Shown here piece by piece: positions 16,478 through 24,842 of a stretch of DNA of 39,237 bases. Source of the DNA: Actinomycetes bacterium (GTDB taxonomy: Bacteria; Actinomycetota; Actinomycetes; Actinomycetales; Actinomycetaceae); assembly GCA_023387755.1 (NCBI GenBank), contig JAEWHO010000082.1, forward strand, positions 1 through 39,237, written 5' to 3'. Position numbers and translations under genes: made by a program. Numbering within the stretch: position 1 is the first letter of the stretch; each line of letters starts with the position of its first letter. Below the pieces are notes generated by a model. The model made no database searches. It was not told the DNA's origin and saw only the letters and a program-made list of their open reading frames with translations.

Positions 16478-17370
16478 ACTTTCAGCATAGGGGCGATTGC
16501 TTCAGTGCGGGGGTCGAGCCAGGTGATACGCGGGTCTGCGCGGAACCATTTCAGTTGTTTGCGGGCCAGTTGTCTGGTCGCTTGGGTGATCGCCGCTTCA
16601 GCCTCGACGGCGCTCATCTCGCCGGCTAGATAGGCGGCAGTCTGGGCATATCCCGTGGCCTTACGAGCGGTGCGTCCCCAACGGCCCTGTAGTGCCCTGG
16701 TCTCCTCGACGATTCCCTCCCGCCACATGTGGGCGGTGCGACGCGCGATACGCTCACCCACATCATCGACCATACAGCCGAACTGCCGGGCCGGCTGGTA
16801 GTAGCGCCGCTGTGGCATGGTGGCGGAAAAAGGTCGGCCGGTCAGTTCCCACACCTCCAGTGCCCGCACCACTCGGCGGGTATTGGTCGGTGCAAGCCGC
16901 TCGGCTGAGGCGGGGTCTACTGCGGCCAAGCGCGCATGCATATCTCCTTGCCCAACCTCCGCAAGCTCCGCTTCCAGGCGGGCCCGGATAGCGGGGTCGG
17001 TCCCAGGGAATTCGATATCGTCGAGCAGCGCTCGCACATATAACCCCGACCCGCCCACCACGATCGCGGCATGCCCGCGAGCTTGTATGGCGGCAATATC
17101 GCGCCGTGCAGCCCGCTGATAGGCGGCCACAGAGGCTTCCTCAGCCACATCGAGAACGTCGAGCTGGTGATGGGGCACCTCGGCACGTTCGGCTGCCGAG
17201 ACTTTTGCGGTACCAATATCCATGCCGCGATACAGCTGCATCGCGTCCGCATTAATAATTTCGGCATCACAAATCCCGGCCACTGCGCCGTCGCGGATTG
17301 CCCGCACTAACGCCAGGCTGGCGGCAGTTTTTCCGCTCGCCGTCGGCCCAACGATAGCGATAACGGTCAC
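16468..17370 (-). CDS. miaA: tRNA dimethylallyltransferase MiaA
   Basis: From GTG 17370 the protein is 300 residues, starting VTVIAIVGPTASGKT with the P-loop at 8-15. It also has NADAMQLYRGMDIGTAK, VVGGSGLYVRALL and NTRRVVRALEV, all hallmark MiaA segments. It adds a dimethylallyl group to A37 of tRNAs reading UNN codons, supplying the substrate for MiaB encoded just upstream. The frame is open to 17454, but GTG 17370 overlaps the miaB stop as GTGA and puts the P-loop at its normal place. The end overlaps the dapF-like start by 10 bp. Confidence 0.94.
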   Translation of the reverse strand: MTVIAIVGPTASGKTAASLALVRAIRDGAVAGICDAEIINADAMQLYRGMDIGTAKVSAAERAEVPHHQLDVLDVAEEASVAAYQRAARRDIAAIQARGHAAIVVGGSGLYVRALLDDIEFPGTDPAIRARLEAELAEVGQGDMHARLAAVDPASAERLAPTNTRRVVRALEVWELTGRPFSATMPQRRYYQPARQFGCMVDDVGERIARRTAHMWREGIVEETRALQGRWGRTARKATGYAQTAAYLAGEMSAVEAEAAITQATRQLARKQLKWFRADPRITWLDPRTEAIAPMLKVCS

Positions 17371-18866
17371 GCTGGCCGCCGGATGGTGGGGATTCCTAGC
17401 CCGACGCTCGTGGGCGAGGCGGTATCCGCCTTGGCTTTCTGCGCTTGCTCCCACGCATCCCCAGCGCGGGTGGGCCGCACGCTGTACTGGTCGAGGCTAC
17501 AGTCGGCCACCAGATGATGGGGCGCCCCGTGAGTGACGACGGCGCTGACCATATCCCCCGGCCGGGGACGCTGCCCGCCGTCCGGGATACGCACGTGCAC
17601 GAGGCGGTTATCTGCCGCATAGCCGGAGATCCGCTCCTGGGTATGATCCTTCCGCCCCTGGTCCTCGCGCACCAGCACCTGCACCTGTTGGCCTTCAAGT
17701 TTTTCGTTCTCCTCGGTGGAGATCCGCTCTTGTAGAGCAACCAGGCGGCGGTAGCGGTCAGCTACCACATCGGCTGGTACCTGGTCCTCACGGTCAGCGG
17801 CCGGGGTGCCTGGGCGGGGCGAATATTGGAAGGTGTAAGCCGAGGCAAAACGGGATTCTGCAACCACGTCCAGGGTGGCCTGGAAGTCCTCTTCCGTCTC
17901 CCCCGGGAAGCCGACAATAATATCGGTGGTGATCGCGGCATGCGGGATCTGCTCGCGCACCCGCCGCAAAATATCGAGAAAACGGCGGGAGCGGTAGGAG
18001 CGACGCATCTGCCGCAAGACCGCATCGGAGCCGGACTGCAGCGGCATGTGCAGGCTCGGCATAACAGTCGGAGTTTCGGCCATGGCGTCAATAACGTCGT
18101 CGGAAAACGCGGCCGGGTGCGGGGAGGTGAATCGGATCCGCTCCAATCCCTCAATCTGACCGCAGGTGCGCAGCAGCTTCGCGAAGGCTCCACGATCGCC
18201 GAACCCGACGCCATAGGAGTTCACATTCTGCCCTAGGAGCGTGACCTCGATTGCGCCAGCATCGACCACCGCCTGCACCTCGGCGAGAATATCTCCGGGC
18301 CGGCGGTCGCGTTCTTTCCCGCGCAGGGACGGCACAATGCAGAAGGTGCAAGTGTTATTGCACCCCACTGAAATCGAGACCCATGCGGCATAGGGATTTT
18401 CCCGGCGAGTGGGCAGGGTGGAGGGAAAGACTTTGAGGGACTCTTCGATCTCCACAGCCGCTTCCCGGTTATGCCGCGAGCGTTCCAGCAGGACGGGCAG
18501 CACGTCAATATTGTGGGTGCCGAAGACGACGTCGACCCAGGGGGCGCGGGCCACGATGTCCTCGCGCATCTGCTGTGCCAGGCACCCGCCCACCGCGATC
18601 TGCATACCGGGGCGTTCGCGTTTAACGGCGGCCAGCTGGCCGAGGTTCCCGAAGAGGCGGTTAGCGGCATTTTCACGCACCGAGCAGGTATTGACGACGA
18701 CGATATCAGCCCCTCCATCGCCAGCTTCGGTGGCGCGGGCAGCCGCATCAGGTACCTGGTCTACGGGCAGATAGCCGGCTTCGCACAACAGGCCGGCCAT
18801 TCGTTCGGAATCGTGCACATTCATCTGGCAGCCCAGGGTGCGCACATGGAAAGTTTTGACGCTCAT
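17367..18866 (-). CDS. miaB: tRNA-2-methylthio-N6-dimethylallyladenosine synthase MiaB
   Basis: The 499-residue protein has the three MiaB domains. The N-terminal UPF0004 domain holds three cluster cysteines (Cys13, Cys61, Cys95). The radical-SAM domain carries GCNNTCTFCIVP (Cys169, Cys173, Cys176), and a TRAM domain follows (about 380-450). It methylthiolates isopentenylated A37, acting after MiaA. There is an extra stretch of about 15 residues, rich in Ala, Asp and Gly, between residues 38 and 53. Start ATG is preceded by GGGGGCG. It forms an operon with miaA and the dapF-like gene. Confidence 0.95.
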   Translation of the reverse strand: MSVKTFHVRTLGCQMNVHDSERMAGLLCEAGYLPVDQVPDAAARATEAGDGGADIVVVNTCSVRENAANRLFGNLGQLAAVKRERPGMQIAVGGCLAQQMREDIVARAPWVDVVFGTHNIDVLPVLLERSRHNREAAVEIEESLKVFPSTLPTRRENPYAAWVSISVGCNNTCTFCIVPSLRGKERDRRPGDILAEVQAVVDAGAIEVTLLGQNVNSYGVGFGDRGAFAKLLRTCGQIEGLERIRFTSPHPAAFSDDVIDAMAETPTVMPSLHMPLQSGSDAVLRQMRRSYRSRRFLDILRRVREQIPHAAITTDIIVGFPGETEEDFQATLDVVAESRFASAYTFQYSPRPGTPAADREDQVPADVVADRYRRLVALQERISTEENEKLEGQQVQVLVREDQGRKDHTQERISGYAADNRLVHVRIPDGGQRPRPGDMVSAVVTHGAPHHLVADCSLDQYSVRPTRAGDAWEQAQKAKADTASPTSVGLGIPTIRRPA

Positions 18867-18904
18867 CGCCCCCGATTGTACGCGGTTCGGGCGTTAACGT
18901 GCAT

Positions 18905-18936
18905 ATGCGGTGGGTGGGCTGCCCCACCCACCGCAT
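18905..18936 (-). terminator. Hairpin between fhs and miaB
   Basis: A perfect 14-bp stem (18905-18918 with 18923-18936, loop CTGC) lies 13 bp past the fhs stop. No U-run follows on the minus strand, so it may pause or stabilise RNA rather than terminate fully. Confidence 0.6.
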
Positions 18937-18948
18937 GCTGGTTGGTGG

Positions 18949-20649
18949 CTAGCTTAGTCCGACGATATTACCGTCCTCATCGATGTCGATACGTTCAGCA
19001 GCCGGATGTGACGACAATCCGGGCATGGTGCGCATAGCCCCACAGATCGCGTATACGTAGCCGGCCCCGGCAGCCAGGCGCACCTGCTGGACGGGTAGAC
19101 GCCATCCGGTCGGTGCCCCCAGGAGCTTCGGGTCGGCGGACAGAGAGAGGTGAGTCTTAGCCATCACAATTGGCAGGTGGCCATAGCCGAGCTCAGTGAA
19201 CCGGGCGAGATCACGTTTGGCAACTGCGGTGTAATCGACGCCGTCAGCTCCGTAAATCTTGGTGGCGATCTTCTCGATCTTATCTTCCAGGCTGTCCTCA
19301 TCCTCGTAGGTGTAGGCAAAGGAACCGTCATGAGCATCGAGGGCTTCGAGGAGTGCCTCGGCGAGCTTCGCTGCCCCTTTCCCGCCGTCAACCACATGGG
19401 TGGACCGGGCCACCTGGGCGCCGTTCTCGCGCGCAATCTTTTCGATCTCCGCGATTTCGGATTCGTGGTCGGTCGGGAATACGTTGACGGCGACGACGGG
19501 GGCGGCCCCAAAGGAACGCACAATCTCAATATGTTTAATGAGGTTGGCGGCCCCAGCGCGGACGTCCTCGATATTTTCTTCCAGCATCTTCTCCGGCAGT
19601 GGCTTACCGGGCACCACCTTGTACTGGCCCGAGTGGGTCTTCAGTGCTCGCACTGTTACCACCAGTACGGCGGCGTCGGGGCGTAGGCCCGAGTAGCGGC
19701 ATTTGACGTTGAAGAAACGCTCCGCCCCCATATCGGCGCCGAAGCCGGCTTCGGTGAGCAGGATGTCACCCATATGGATACCGATCCGGTCCGCGATGAC
19801 CGAGGAGTTACCGGTGGCGATATTGCCGAAGGGGCCGGCATGGATGAGTACCGGGGTGTGCTCCAGGGTTTGCAGCAGATTCGGGTCGATCGCTTGCCGC
19901 AGAATAACGGCCATAGAACCGGCCGCCTTGAGATCCTCTGCGGTGACGGCAGCACCGTCGTAGGTGTAGCCGATCACGATCTTGCCCAGGCGTTCACGCA
20001 GATCTTTCAGATCCGCGGCTAGAGACAGGATCACCATAATCTCCGAGGCAGAGGTGATGTCGAAGGACGACTGGCGCGGCACCCCGTCGGCGCGCGCCCC
20101 GAGTCCGACGACGACGTTGCGCAACGCCCGGTCGTTGACGTCCAGCACGCGCGGCCAAGTGATGGAGCGCGGGTCGATACCGAGCTCATTGCCATGGTGC
20201 AGGTGGTTGTCAATCATCGCGGCGAGCAGGTTGTGAGCAGCGGTGACGGCGTGGAAATCACCGGTCAGGTGCAGGTTGAGATCTTCCATCGGGACCACTT
20301 GGGAGTAGCCGCCTCCGGCTGCTCCGCCCTTGATGCCGAAGGTTGGCCCCATCGAGGGTTGGCGCAGCGCCAGCGTGGCGCGCTTGCCGAGGTGGGCGAG
20401 CCCTTGGGCGAGCCCCACCGCCGTCGTCGTCTTCCCCTCCCCCAGCGGGGTGGGGGTAACCGCGGTAACGACGACGTACGCGCCCTTCTTCTCGCGGGCC
20501 TCATCGGTCAGCGCGGCATGCGGTACTTTGGCAACCCAGTGGCCGTAGGGGATGATCTGCTCCGGATCAAGGCCGGCTTCCGCAGCGATGTGTGCGGGCG
20601 GTTTCATTTCAGCAGCGCGGGCAATCTCGAGATCAGAAGGTAGCGACAC
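18949..20649 (-). CDS. fhs: Formate--tetrahydrofolate ligase
   Basis: The 566-residue protein is full length for Fhs. It has the P-loop TPLGEGKTT (about 67-75), RQPSMGPTFGIKGGAAGGGYSQ-type substrate segments, and HAGPFGNIATGNSS. It makes 10-formyl-tetrahydrofolate from formate, ATP and tetrahydrofolate in the cytoplasm, feeding purine synthesis. The GTG start at 20649 has GGAAAGGG seven bases upstream. It is divergent from gluA across 210 bp. I saw no riboswitch-like structure upstream. Fhs is patchy in Actinomycetota and common in fermentative, anaerobic members. Confidence 0.96.
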   Translation of the reverse strand: MSLPSDLEIARAAEMKPPAHIAAEAGLDPEQIIPYGHWVAKVPHAALTDEAREKKGAYVVVTAVTPTPLGEGKTTTAVGLAQGLAHLGKRATLALRQPSMGPTFGIKGGAAGGGYSQVVPMEDLNLHLTGDFHAVTAAHNLLAAMIDNHLHHGNELGIDPRSITWPRVLDVNDRALRNVVVGLGARADGVPRQSSFDITSASEIMVILSLAADLKDLRERLGKIVIGYTYDGAAVTAEDLKAAGSMAVILRQAIDPNLLQTLEHTPVLIHAGPFGNIATGNSSVIADRIGIHMGDILLTEAGFGADMGAERFFNVKCRYSGLRPDAAVLVVTVRALKTHSGQYKVVPGKPLPEKMLEENIEDVRAGAANLIKHIEIVRSFGAAPVVAVNVFPTDHESEIAEIEKIARENGAQVARSTHVVDGGKGAAKLAEALLEALDAHDGSFAYTYEDEDSLEDKIEKIATKIYGADGVDYTAVAKRDLARFTELGYGHLPIVMAKTHLSLSADPKLLGAPTGWRLPVQQVRLAAGAGYVYAICGAMRTMPGLSSHPAAERIDIDEDGNIVGLS

Positions 20650-20794
20650 GCGTAGACCCTTTCCTCATTGAGTGGTCGGCAGCTCCAACGTGGCTGCGCT
20701 CACCTCACACCTTAACCCTATTAACTCACTTCCGCGTGTGGTGTCGAGCTCAAGCGGCAGGAGCAGGCTCCCTCTGGGGTGCATAAATAAGCGC

Positions 20795-20811
20795 CAATTG
20801 TTGCACAATTG
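20795..20811. promoter_or_regulatory. Palindromic candidate operator upstream of gluA
   Basis: CAATTGT-TGC-ACAATTG is a perfect inverted repeat with 7-bp arms. It lies 14 bp upstream of the gluA -35, centred near -57 from the predicted start site. The AT-rich arms stand out in this GC-rich sequence. The cognate regulator is unknown. Confidence 0.45.
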
Positions 20812-20824
20812 TGACCTCGGAAAC

Positions 20825-20854
20825 ATGACAAGACCTGCTGTTACCGGTATTTTT
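20825..20854 (+). promoter_or_regulatory. Promoter for leaderless gluA transcript
   Basis: ATGACA (20825-20830), an 18-base spacer and TATTTT (20849-20854) form a promoter five bases before the gluA ATG at 20860. There is no Shine-Dalgarno sequence, so the message probably starts at the initiation codon. Confidence 0.6.
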
Positions 20855-20859
20855 CCCAT

Positions 20860-21612
20860 ATGGCCAACAGCGGAAATCCCCTCGTCTGTCTGCGAGGCGT
20901 GAATAAACATTTTGGTGACCTGCACGTCCTGAAGGACATCAACCTGGAGATCGATCCCGGCGAGGTCGTCGTCGTCATTGGTCCTTCGGGTTCTGGCAAA
21001 TCCACCCTGTGCCGCACTATCAATCGCCTCGAAACGATAGATGACGGCACGATTGAAATTGACGGGAAGGTCCTCCCCGAAGAAGGTAAGGACCTAGCGC
21101 GTCTACGCGCCCAGGTAGGGATGGTGTTCCAGTCCTTCAACCTTTTTGCCCACCGCACTGTGGTTGATAACGTCATGCTCGCGCCAATGAAGGTGCGCGG
21201 TGTGAAGAAAGCGGAGGCCAAAAAACGGGCTCTGGAATTACTCGAGCGGGTGGGAGTGGCTAATCAGGCCGATAAATACCCCGCCCAGCTCTCGGGAGGC
21301 CAGCAACAGCGCGTGGCCATCGCGCGCTCGCTCGCGATGGATCCGAAAGTCATGCTGTTCGATGAGCCTACCTCGGCGCTGGATCCGGAGATGATTAACG
21401 AAGTACTCGATGTGATGACCGATCTAGCCCGCGGCGGGATGACCATGATCGTGGTGACCCATGAGATGGGCTTTGCCCGCAAGGCAGCAGACCGGGTGGT
21501 TTTCATGGCCGACGGCAGCATCGTAGAACAGGGCGATCCGGACGAATTCTTCACCAATCCGCAGTCTGCTCGCGCCCAAGATTTCCTGTCCAAACTCATC
21601 ACCCACGGCTAG
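20860..21612 (+). CDS. gluA: Glutamate-type ABC transporter, ATP-binding protein
   Basis: The 250-residue ATPase has Walker A GPSGSGKST (41-49), Q-loop VFQSFNLFAH, signature LSGGQQQR (145-152), Walker B VMLFDEPTSALDPE and the His switch VVTHEMGFA. It is of the polar amino acid (GlnQ/HisP) class and powers the importer formed with GluB, GluC and GluD. Order, content and location beside recX match the Corynebacterium glutamate system. The substrate is most likely glutamate, glutamine or aspartate. The transcript appears leaderless. Confidence 0.92.
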   Translation: MANSGNPLVCLRGVNKHFGDLHVLKDINLEIDPGEVVVVIGPSGSGKSTLCRTINRLETIDDGTIEIDGKVLPEEGKDLARLRAQVGMVFQSFNLFAHRTVVDNVMLAPMKVRGVKKAEAKKRALELLERVGVANQADKYPAQLSGGQQQRVAIARSLAMDPKVMLFDEPTSALDPEMINEVLDVMTDLARGGMTMIVVTHEMGFARKAADRVVFMADGSIVEQGDPDEFFTNPQSARAQDFLSKLITHG

Positions 21613-21644
21613 AGTCCAGCTGCAGCTCAGCCCCCGCAGACTTC

Positions 21645-21661
21645 CTGCCCGTGCCGGGCAG
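21645..21661 (+). other. Small hairpin in the gluA-gluB spacer
   Basis: CTGCCCG-TGC-CGGGCAG forms a 7-bp stem with a 3-base loop. A second short stem (21699-21714, CCAGCC against GGCTGG) lies about 20 bp before gluB. The 124-bp spacer could hold an mRNA processing or attenuation site; no U-run is present. Confidence 0.35.
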
Positions 21662-21736
21662 TGAAGGGAACCGGCCCCCTGCCAGTTCCTACCCAGCACC
21701 AGCCGCCCGGCTGGCCCCGACCATAGAGGAGTACAT

Positions 21737-22570
21737 ATGCGTACCACCGTGAAGATCGCGACGGCGATTACCGCCGCCGCTTTGGCCCTGGCCGGCTGTT
21801 CGTCATCTGGCAAAGGCGGCGATGGCGGCGACAAGGACTCGATCACGATCGGTATTAAATTCGACCAGCCCGGCCTGGGGTTGAAGGAAGGTTCGAAGTA
21901 CACCGGTTTCGACGTCGACGTTGCGCGCTATATTGCCAAAGAACTGGGATACAAAGAAGACCAGATTAAGTTCACTGAATCCGTCTCCGCTCAGCGCGAA
22001 AATATGCTGGAGAACGGTCAGGTGGACATGATTGTGGCCACCTACTCCATCACCGATAAGCGCAAGGAACGGGTCCAGTTTGCCGGTCCGTATCTCGTGG
22101 CTGGCCAGGGGCTGCTGGTACAGAACGAGAATACCGATATTACTGGCCCGGATACCCTGGATGGGAAGAAGCTGTGTTCGGTTGCCGGTTCTACCCCGGC
22201 CGAACGTATTAAGGAAAAGTACTCGCAGGGCGTGCAGCTTCAGGAAGCCCAAGGCTATTCCGAATGTGTCGAACTGTTGGCGAATGGCACCGTTGACGCG
22301 CTGACCACCGATGACTCGATCCTCGCTGGCTTCGCAGCTCAGGACCAATACAATGGCAAGCTAAAGCTGGCCGGCGAGCCCTTCTCCGAAGAGCTGTATG
22401 GCGTGGGGCTAAAGAAGGACTCAGATAAGTGTCAGAAGGTCAATGATGCCATTAACAAGATGATTGAAGACGGTACCTGGGAGAAGCTCCTAAAGGAGAA
22501 CCTGGGCGAAGCGTACACTCCGAATGCCTCGGTGAACCCGCCCAAGGCTGAAGGTCACTGCGCCAAGTAA
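21737..22570 (+). CDS. gluB: Glutamate-binding lipoprotein of ABC transporter
   Basis: The 277-residue protein has a lipoprotein signal peptide (basic MRTTVK, hydrophobic core, lipobox LAGC with Cys21) and a Ser/Gly-rich linker. The solute-binding domain of the polar amino acid type has FDQPGLGLKEG and YTGFDVDVARYIAKELG (about 55-71), MIVATYSIT, and LYGVGLKKD. It is anchored outside the membrane and delivers substrate to GluC/GluD. Ribosome site GAGGAG precedes ATG 21737. Confidence 0.93.
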   Translation: MRTTVKIATAITAAALALAGCSSSGKGGDGGDKDSITIGIKFDQPGLGLKEGSKYTGFDVDVARYIAKELGYKEDQIKFTESVSAQRENMLENGQVDMIVATYSITDKRKERVQFAGPYLVAGQGLLVQNENTDITGPDTLDGKKLCSVAGSTPAERIKEKYSQGVQLQEAQGYSECVELLANGTVDALTTDDSILAGFAAQDQYNGKLKLAGEPFSEELYGVGLKKDSDKCQKVNDAINKMIEDGTWEKLLKENLGEAYTPNASVNPPKAEGHCAK

Positions 22571-22583
22571 GGCGTAACTTTCT

Positions 22584-22618
22584 GGCGGGGTGGGCGCGGT
22601 CTGCCCACCCACCCCGCC
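22584..22618 (+). terminator. Stem-loop after gluB (partial terminator or mRNA stabiliser)
   Basis: An 11-bp GC stem (22584-22594 with 22608-22618) sits between gluB and gluC and lacks a U-run. Such structures after a binding-protein gene commonly raise its mRNA level above that of the downstream permease genes. Confidence 0.6.
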
Positions 22619-22643
22619 CCCAACGTCTGTTTAAGGAGGGTCC

Positions 22644-23309
22644 ATGATAGAGCTGCTCTCCCAGTACGATGTCCTGGGAGCCTTCTGGGCCAATATTCAG
22701 CTCACGTTCTTTTCAGCGATCGGCGCGTTGCTCATGGGGACGATCCTGGCGGTGATGCGCGTTTCCCCTTCACCCGCACTGCGGTGGGCGGGCGCTACCT
22801 ATGTCAATACGGTTCGCAATACACCGCTTACTCTCATCATTTTGGGTTGCTGGCTGGTGCTGTGGGGAAAGCTCGGGGTCGAACTCAGCTCGAACCTTGA
22901 CAACAACAGCTTCTGGATGGCGGTTATTGGCTTATCTGCCTATACCGCCGCCTTTGTCTGTGAATCCTTACGTGCTGGTTTCAATACCGTGCCTACCGGG
23001 CAGGCCGAAGCAGCTCGGTCGCTAGGTTTCGGATTCGGGCAGACGATGTCACTGGTGGTCCTCCCCCAGGCTTTCCGGGGCGCTATCGCTCCCTTGGGTA
23101 ATACGCTTATCGCGTTGACGAAGAACTCGACCGTTGCGGCGGCTGCAGCCGTACCCCAGGCCGCCACCGAGATGCAGAAGATGATTGAATTCTCCCCGGA
23201 TCTCGGTTTTGCCATCTTCATGGTGATCGCCCTCGGCTTCGTCGTTATCGTCTTCCCGATGGGTGTGCTTTTCACCCATCTCTCCCAACGTTTGGCGGTG
23301 GCCCGATGA
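22644..23309 (+). CDS. gluC: Glutamate-type ABC transporter, permease 1
   Basis: The 221-residue membrane protein has about five transmembrane helices and the EAA loop EAARSLGFGFGQ, with the following VVLPQAFRG that docks on the ATPase. It belongs to the HisM/GlnP permease class. AAGGAGGG precedes ATG 22644. Its TGA overlaps the gluD ATG by ATGA, so the two permeases are translated together. Confidence 0.92.
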   Translation: MIELLSQYDVLGAFWANIQLTFFSAIGALLMGTILAVMRVSPSPALRWAGATYVNTVRNTPLTLIILGCWLVLWGKLGVELSSNLDNNSFWMAVIGLSAYTAAFVCESLRAGFNTVPTGQAEAARSLGFGFGQTMSLVVLPQAFRGAIAPLGNTLIALTKNSTVAAAAAVPQAATEMQKMIEFSPDLGFAIFMVIALGFVVIVFPMGVLFTHLSQRLAVAR

Positions 23310-24187
23310 CTCATATGGATGCACTCTTCGACGCTCCCGGCCCTAAGGGACGCGCCCGCCTCGCGGTCATTAACGTGATCGCCTTCGCACTCATCGCAGG
23401 TATTTTCATCTGGGTAGTGTGGTCGCTCGTCGCCAAAGGCGAACTAGCCCCGGCCGCCTGGGCTCCCTTTGCCGACCCTGAAGTGTGGACCGAATATCTT
23501 ATCCCCGGCCTGCTGGCAACCCTGCAGGCCGCCGCAATCGCTATCGTCACCTCCAATATTCTCGGGCTTGCGCTGGGCCTCGGGCGGTTATCTGCCCTCG
23601 GTCCCGTGCGGTGGGTGTGCGGAATTATCGTGGAATTCTTCCGCGCTGTGCCCGTGCTGGTGATGATGATTTTCTTCTATTTCAGCCTGTCTTATCTGGC
23701 TAATACCACCGGCGCCATTGATGCTGAACAAGCTCCCTTCATCGGTGTTGTTCTCGGACTCACTCTATATAACGGCACGGTGATCGCTGAGCTGGTGCGC
23801 TCGGGAGTACATAACCTTCCCAAGGGTCAGCGGGAAGCCGGGCTAGCTGTGGGGTTCACCCGTGGCCAGTGTTTGCGGTTCATTGAGCTACCGCAGGCGC
23901 TCGTAGCGATGATGCCAGCAATGGTCTCGCAGCTGGTGGTTATCCTGAAGGATACCGCTCTCGGTTATATCGTCGTCTACCCCGAGCTGTTACGGCAGGC
24001 CAAACTGGTGGGAACGTCACAAGGAAATCTTATGGCCTCCCTACTCGTAGCCGCCGCTATGTTCATCACTGTCAATACGCTGCTCAGCCTCGTAGCGGAC
24101 CAGCTCTCGCGCAGGCTCTCCCGACGTACCTCCACCACGTCCGACGCCGATCCCGTCGACCCGGCTGTCTTGGTTGAAGGTGACTAG
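23306..24187 (+). CDS. gluD: Glutamate-type ABC transporter, permease 2
   Basis: The 293-residue permease has an N-terminal hydrophobic segment followed by about five transmembrane helices and an EAA loop (REAGLAVGFTRGQ, IELPQAL). It is longer at both ends than GluC, including a cytoplasmic polar tail rich in Ser, Thr and Asp. It pairs with GluC to form the membrane channel. It ends at a bidirectional hairpin shared with recX. Confidence 0.92.
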   Translation: MTHMDALFDAPGPKGRARLAVINVIAFALIAGIFIWVVWSLVAKGELAPAAWAPFADPEVWTEYLIPGLLATLQAAAIAIVTSNILGLALGLGRLSALGPVRWVCGIIVEFFRAVPVLVMMIFFYFSLSYLANTTGAIDAEQAPFIGVVLGLTLYNGTVIAELVRSGVHNLPKGQREAGLAVGFTRGQCLRFIELPQALVAMMPAMVSQLVVILKDTALGYIVVYPELLRQAKLVGTSQGNLMASLLVAAAMFITVNTLLSLVADQLSRRLSRRTSTTSDADPVDPAVLVEGD

Positions 24188-24196
24188 AGATACCGG

Positions 24197-24236
24197 TGCG
24201 GCCGCTTGGACGGAACGCTCCGTTCAGGCGGCCGCA
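24197..24236. terminator. Hairpin between convergent gluD and recX
   Basis: TGCGGCCGC (24197-24205) pairs perfectly with GCGGCCGCA (24228-24236), and the loop can form a further short stem (AACG with CGTT). It sits between two convergent stops and could end transcription from both sides; no strong U-run is present. Confidence 0.6.
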
Positions 24237-24245
24237 ACATACGTG

Positions 24246-24842
24246 CTATTCGAGGTCGTCTAGCGCCTGTTTGATGATCCGGAATGCCACCTCGCTGCGG
24301 TGCCCCTTGCGGGCCAACGCGGCTAGTAGACGCCGCTCCTGAACCGGCCGTGGGGCTCGCTGCAGGCTCGCTTGCCGCAGGCGCTTGGTCACGACGGCAC
24401 GGGCTGCTTCCTCTTCGTCCTCATCATCAATTTGGCTCATGGCCTTATCGGCCATTGCACCGGTAATGCCTTTGCGGCTGAGCTCCTGCCGGAGCGCTTT
24501 GCCTGCCAGTTGTCGCTCGCTGTGCCGCGTGCGTACCAACATCGCCGCATAGGCGGCGTCGTCGATAAGCCCGACTTCCTCAAAACGATCCAGGACCCGA
24601 TCCGCGATATGGTCCGGTACGAGCCGTTTGGCGCACAGTTCTGCCAGCTGTGCCCGGGATGCGGAACTGCGATCCAGCCGGTTCAGGATGATTTTGCGGG
24701 CGATCTCCTCAGCTTCCGCCTCACTGACCGGACCGCGCCCATCATCGCCCTGCGGATTTGACCGGCGTCGCCCCCGCCGCTGGACCGGGGTGTCAGGGTC
24801 GGTAGACCACCACGGCTGGTCTACCGACTCCCCCTTAGGCAT
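24246..24842 (-). CDS. recX: Regulatory protein RecX
   Basis: The 198-residue protein has a charged N-terminal extension of about 40 residues, then three RecX-type helical repeats: ARKIILNRLDRSSASRAQL, FEEVGLIDDAAYAAMLV with GKALRQELSRKGI, and the last with LLAALARKGHRSEVAFRII. RecX limits RecA filament growth. Its ATG shares one base with the recA stop (TAATG), a tight coupling that keeps the two in ratio. Confidence 0.93.
   Translation of the reverse strand: MPKGESVDQPWWSTDPDTPVQRRGRRRSNPQGDDGRGPVSEAEAEEIARKIILNRLDRSSASRAQLAELCAKRLVPDHIADRVLDRFEEVGLIDDAAYAAMLVRTRHSERQLAGKALRQELSRKGITGAMADKAMSQIDDEDEEEAARAVVTKRLRQASLQRAPRPVQERRLLAALARKGHRSEVAFRIIKQALDDLE

Noticed and set aside
20650..20790. 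A folate or purine riboswitch upstream of fhs
   Set aside because: No conserved aptamer core could be recognised; the GTG has a plain Shine-Dalgarno site.
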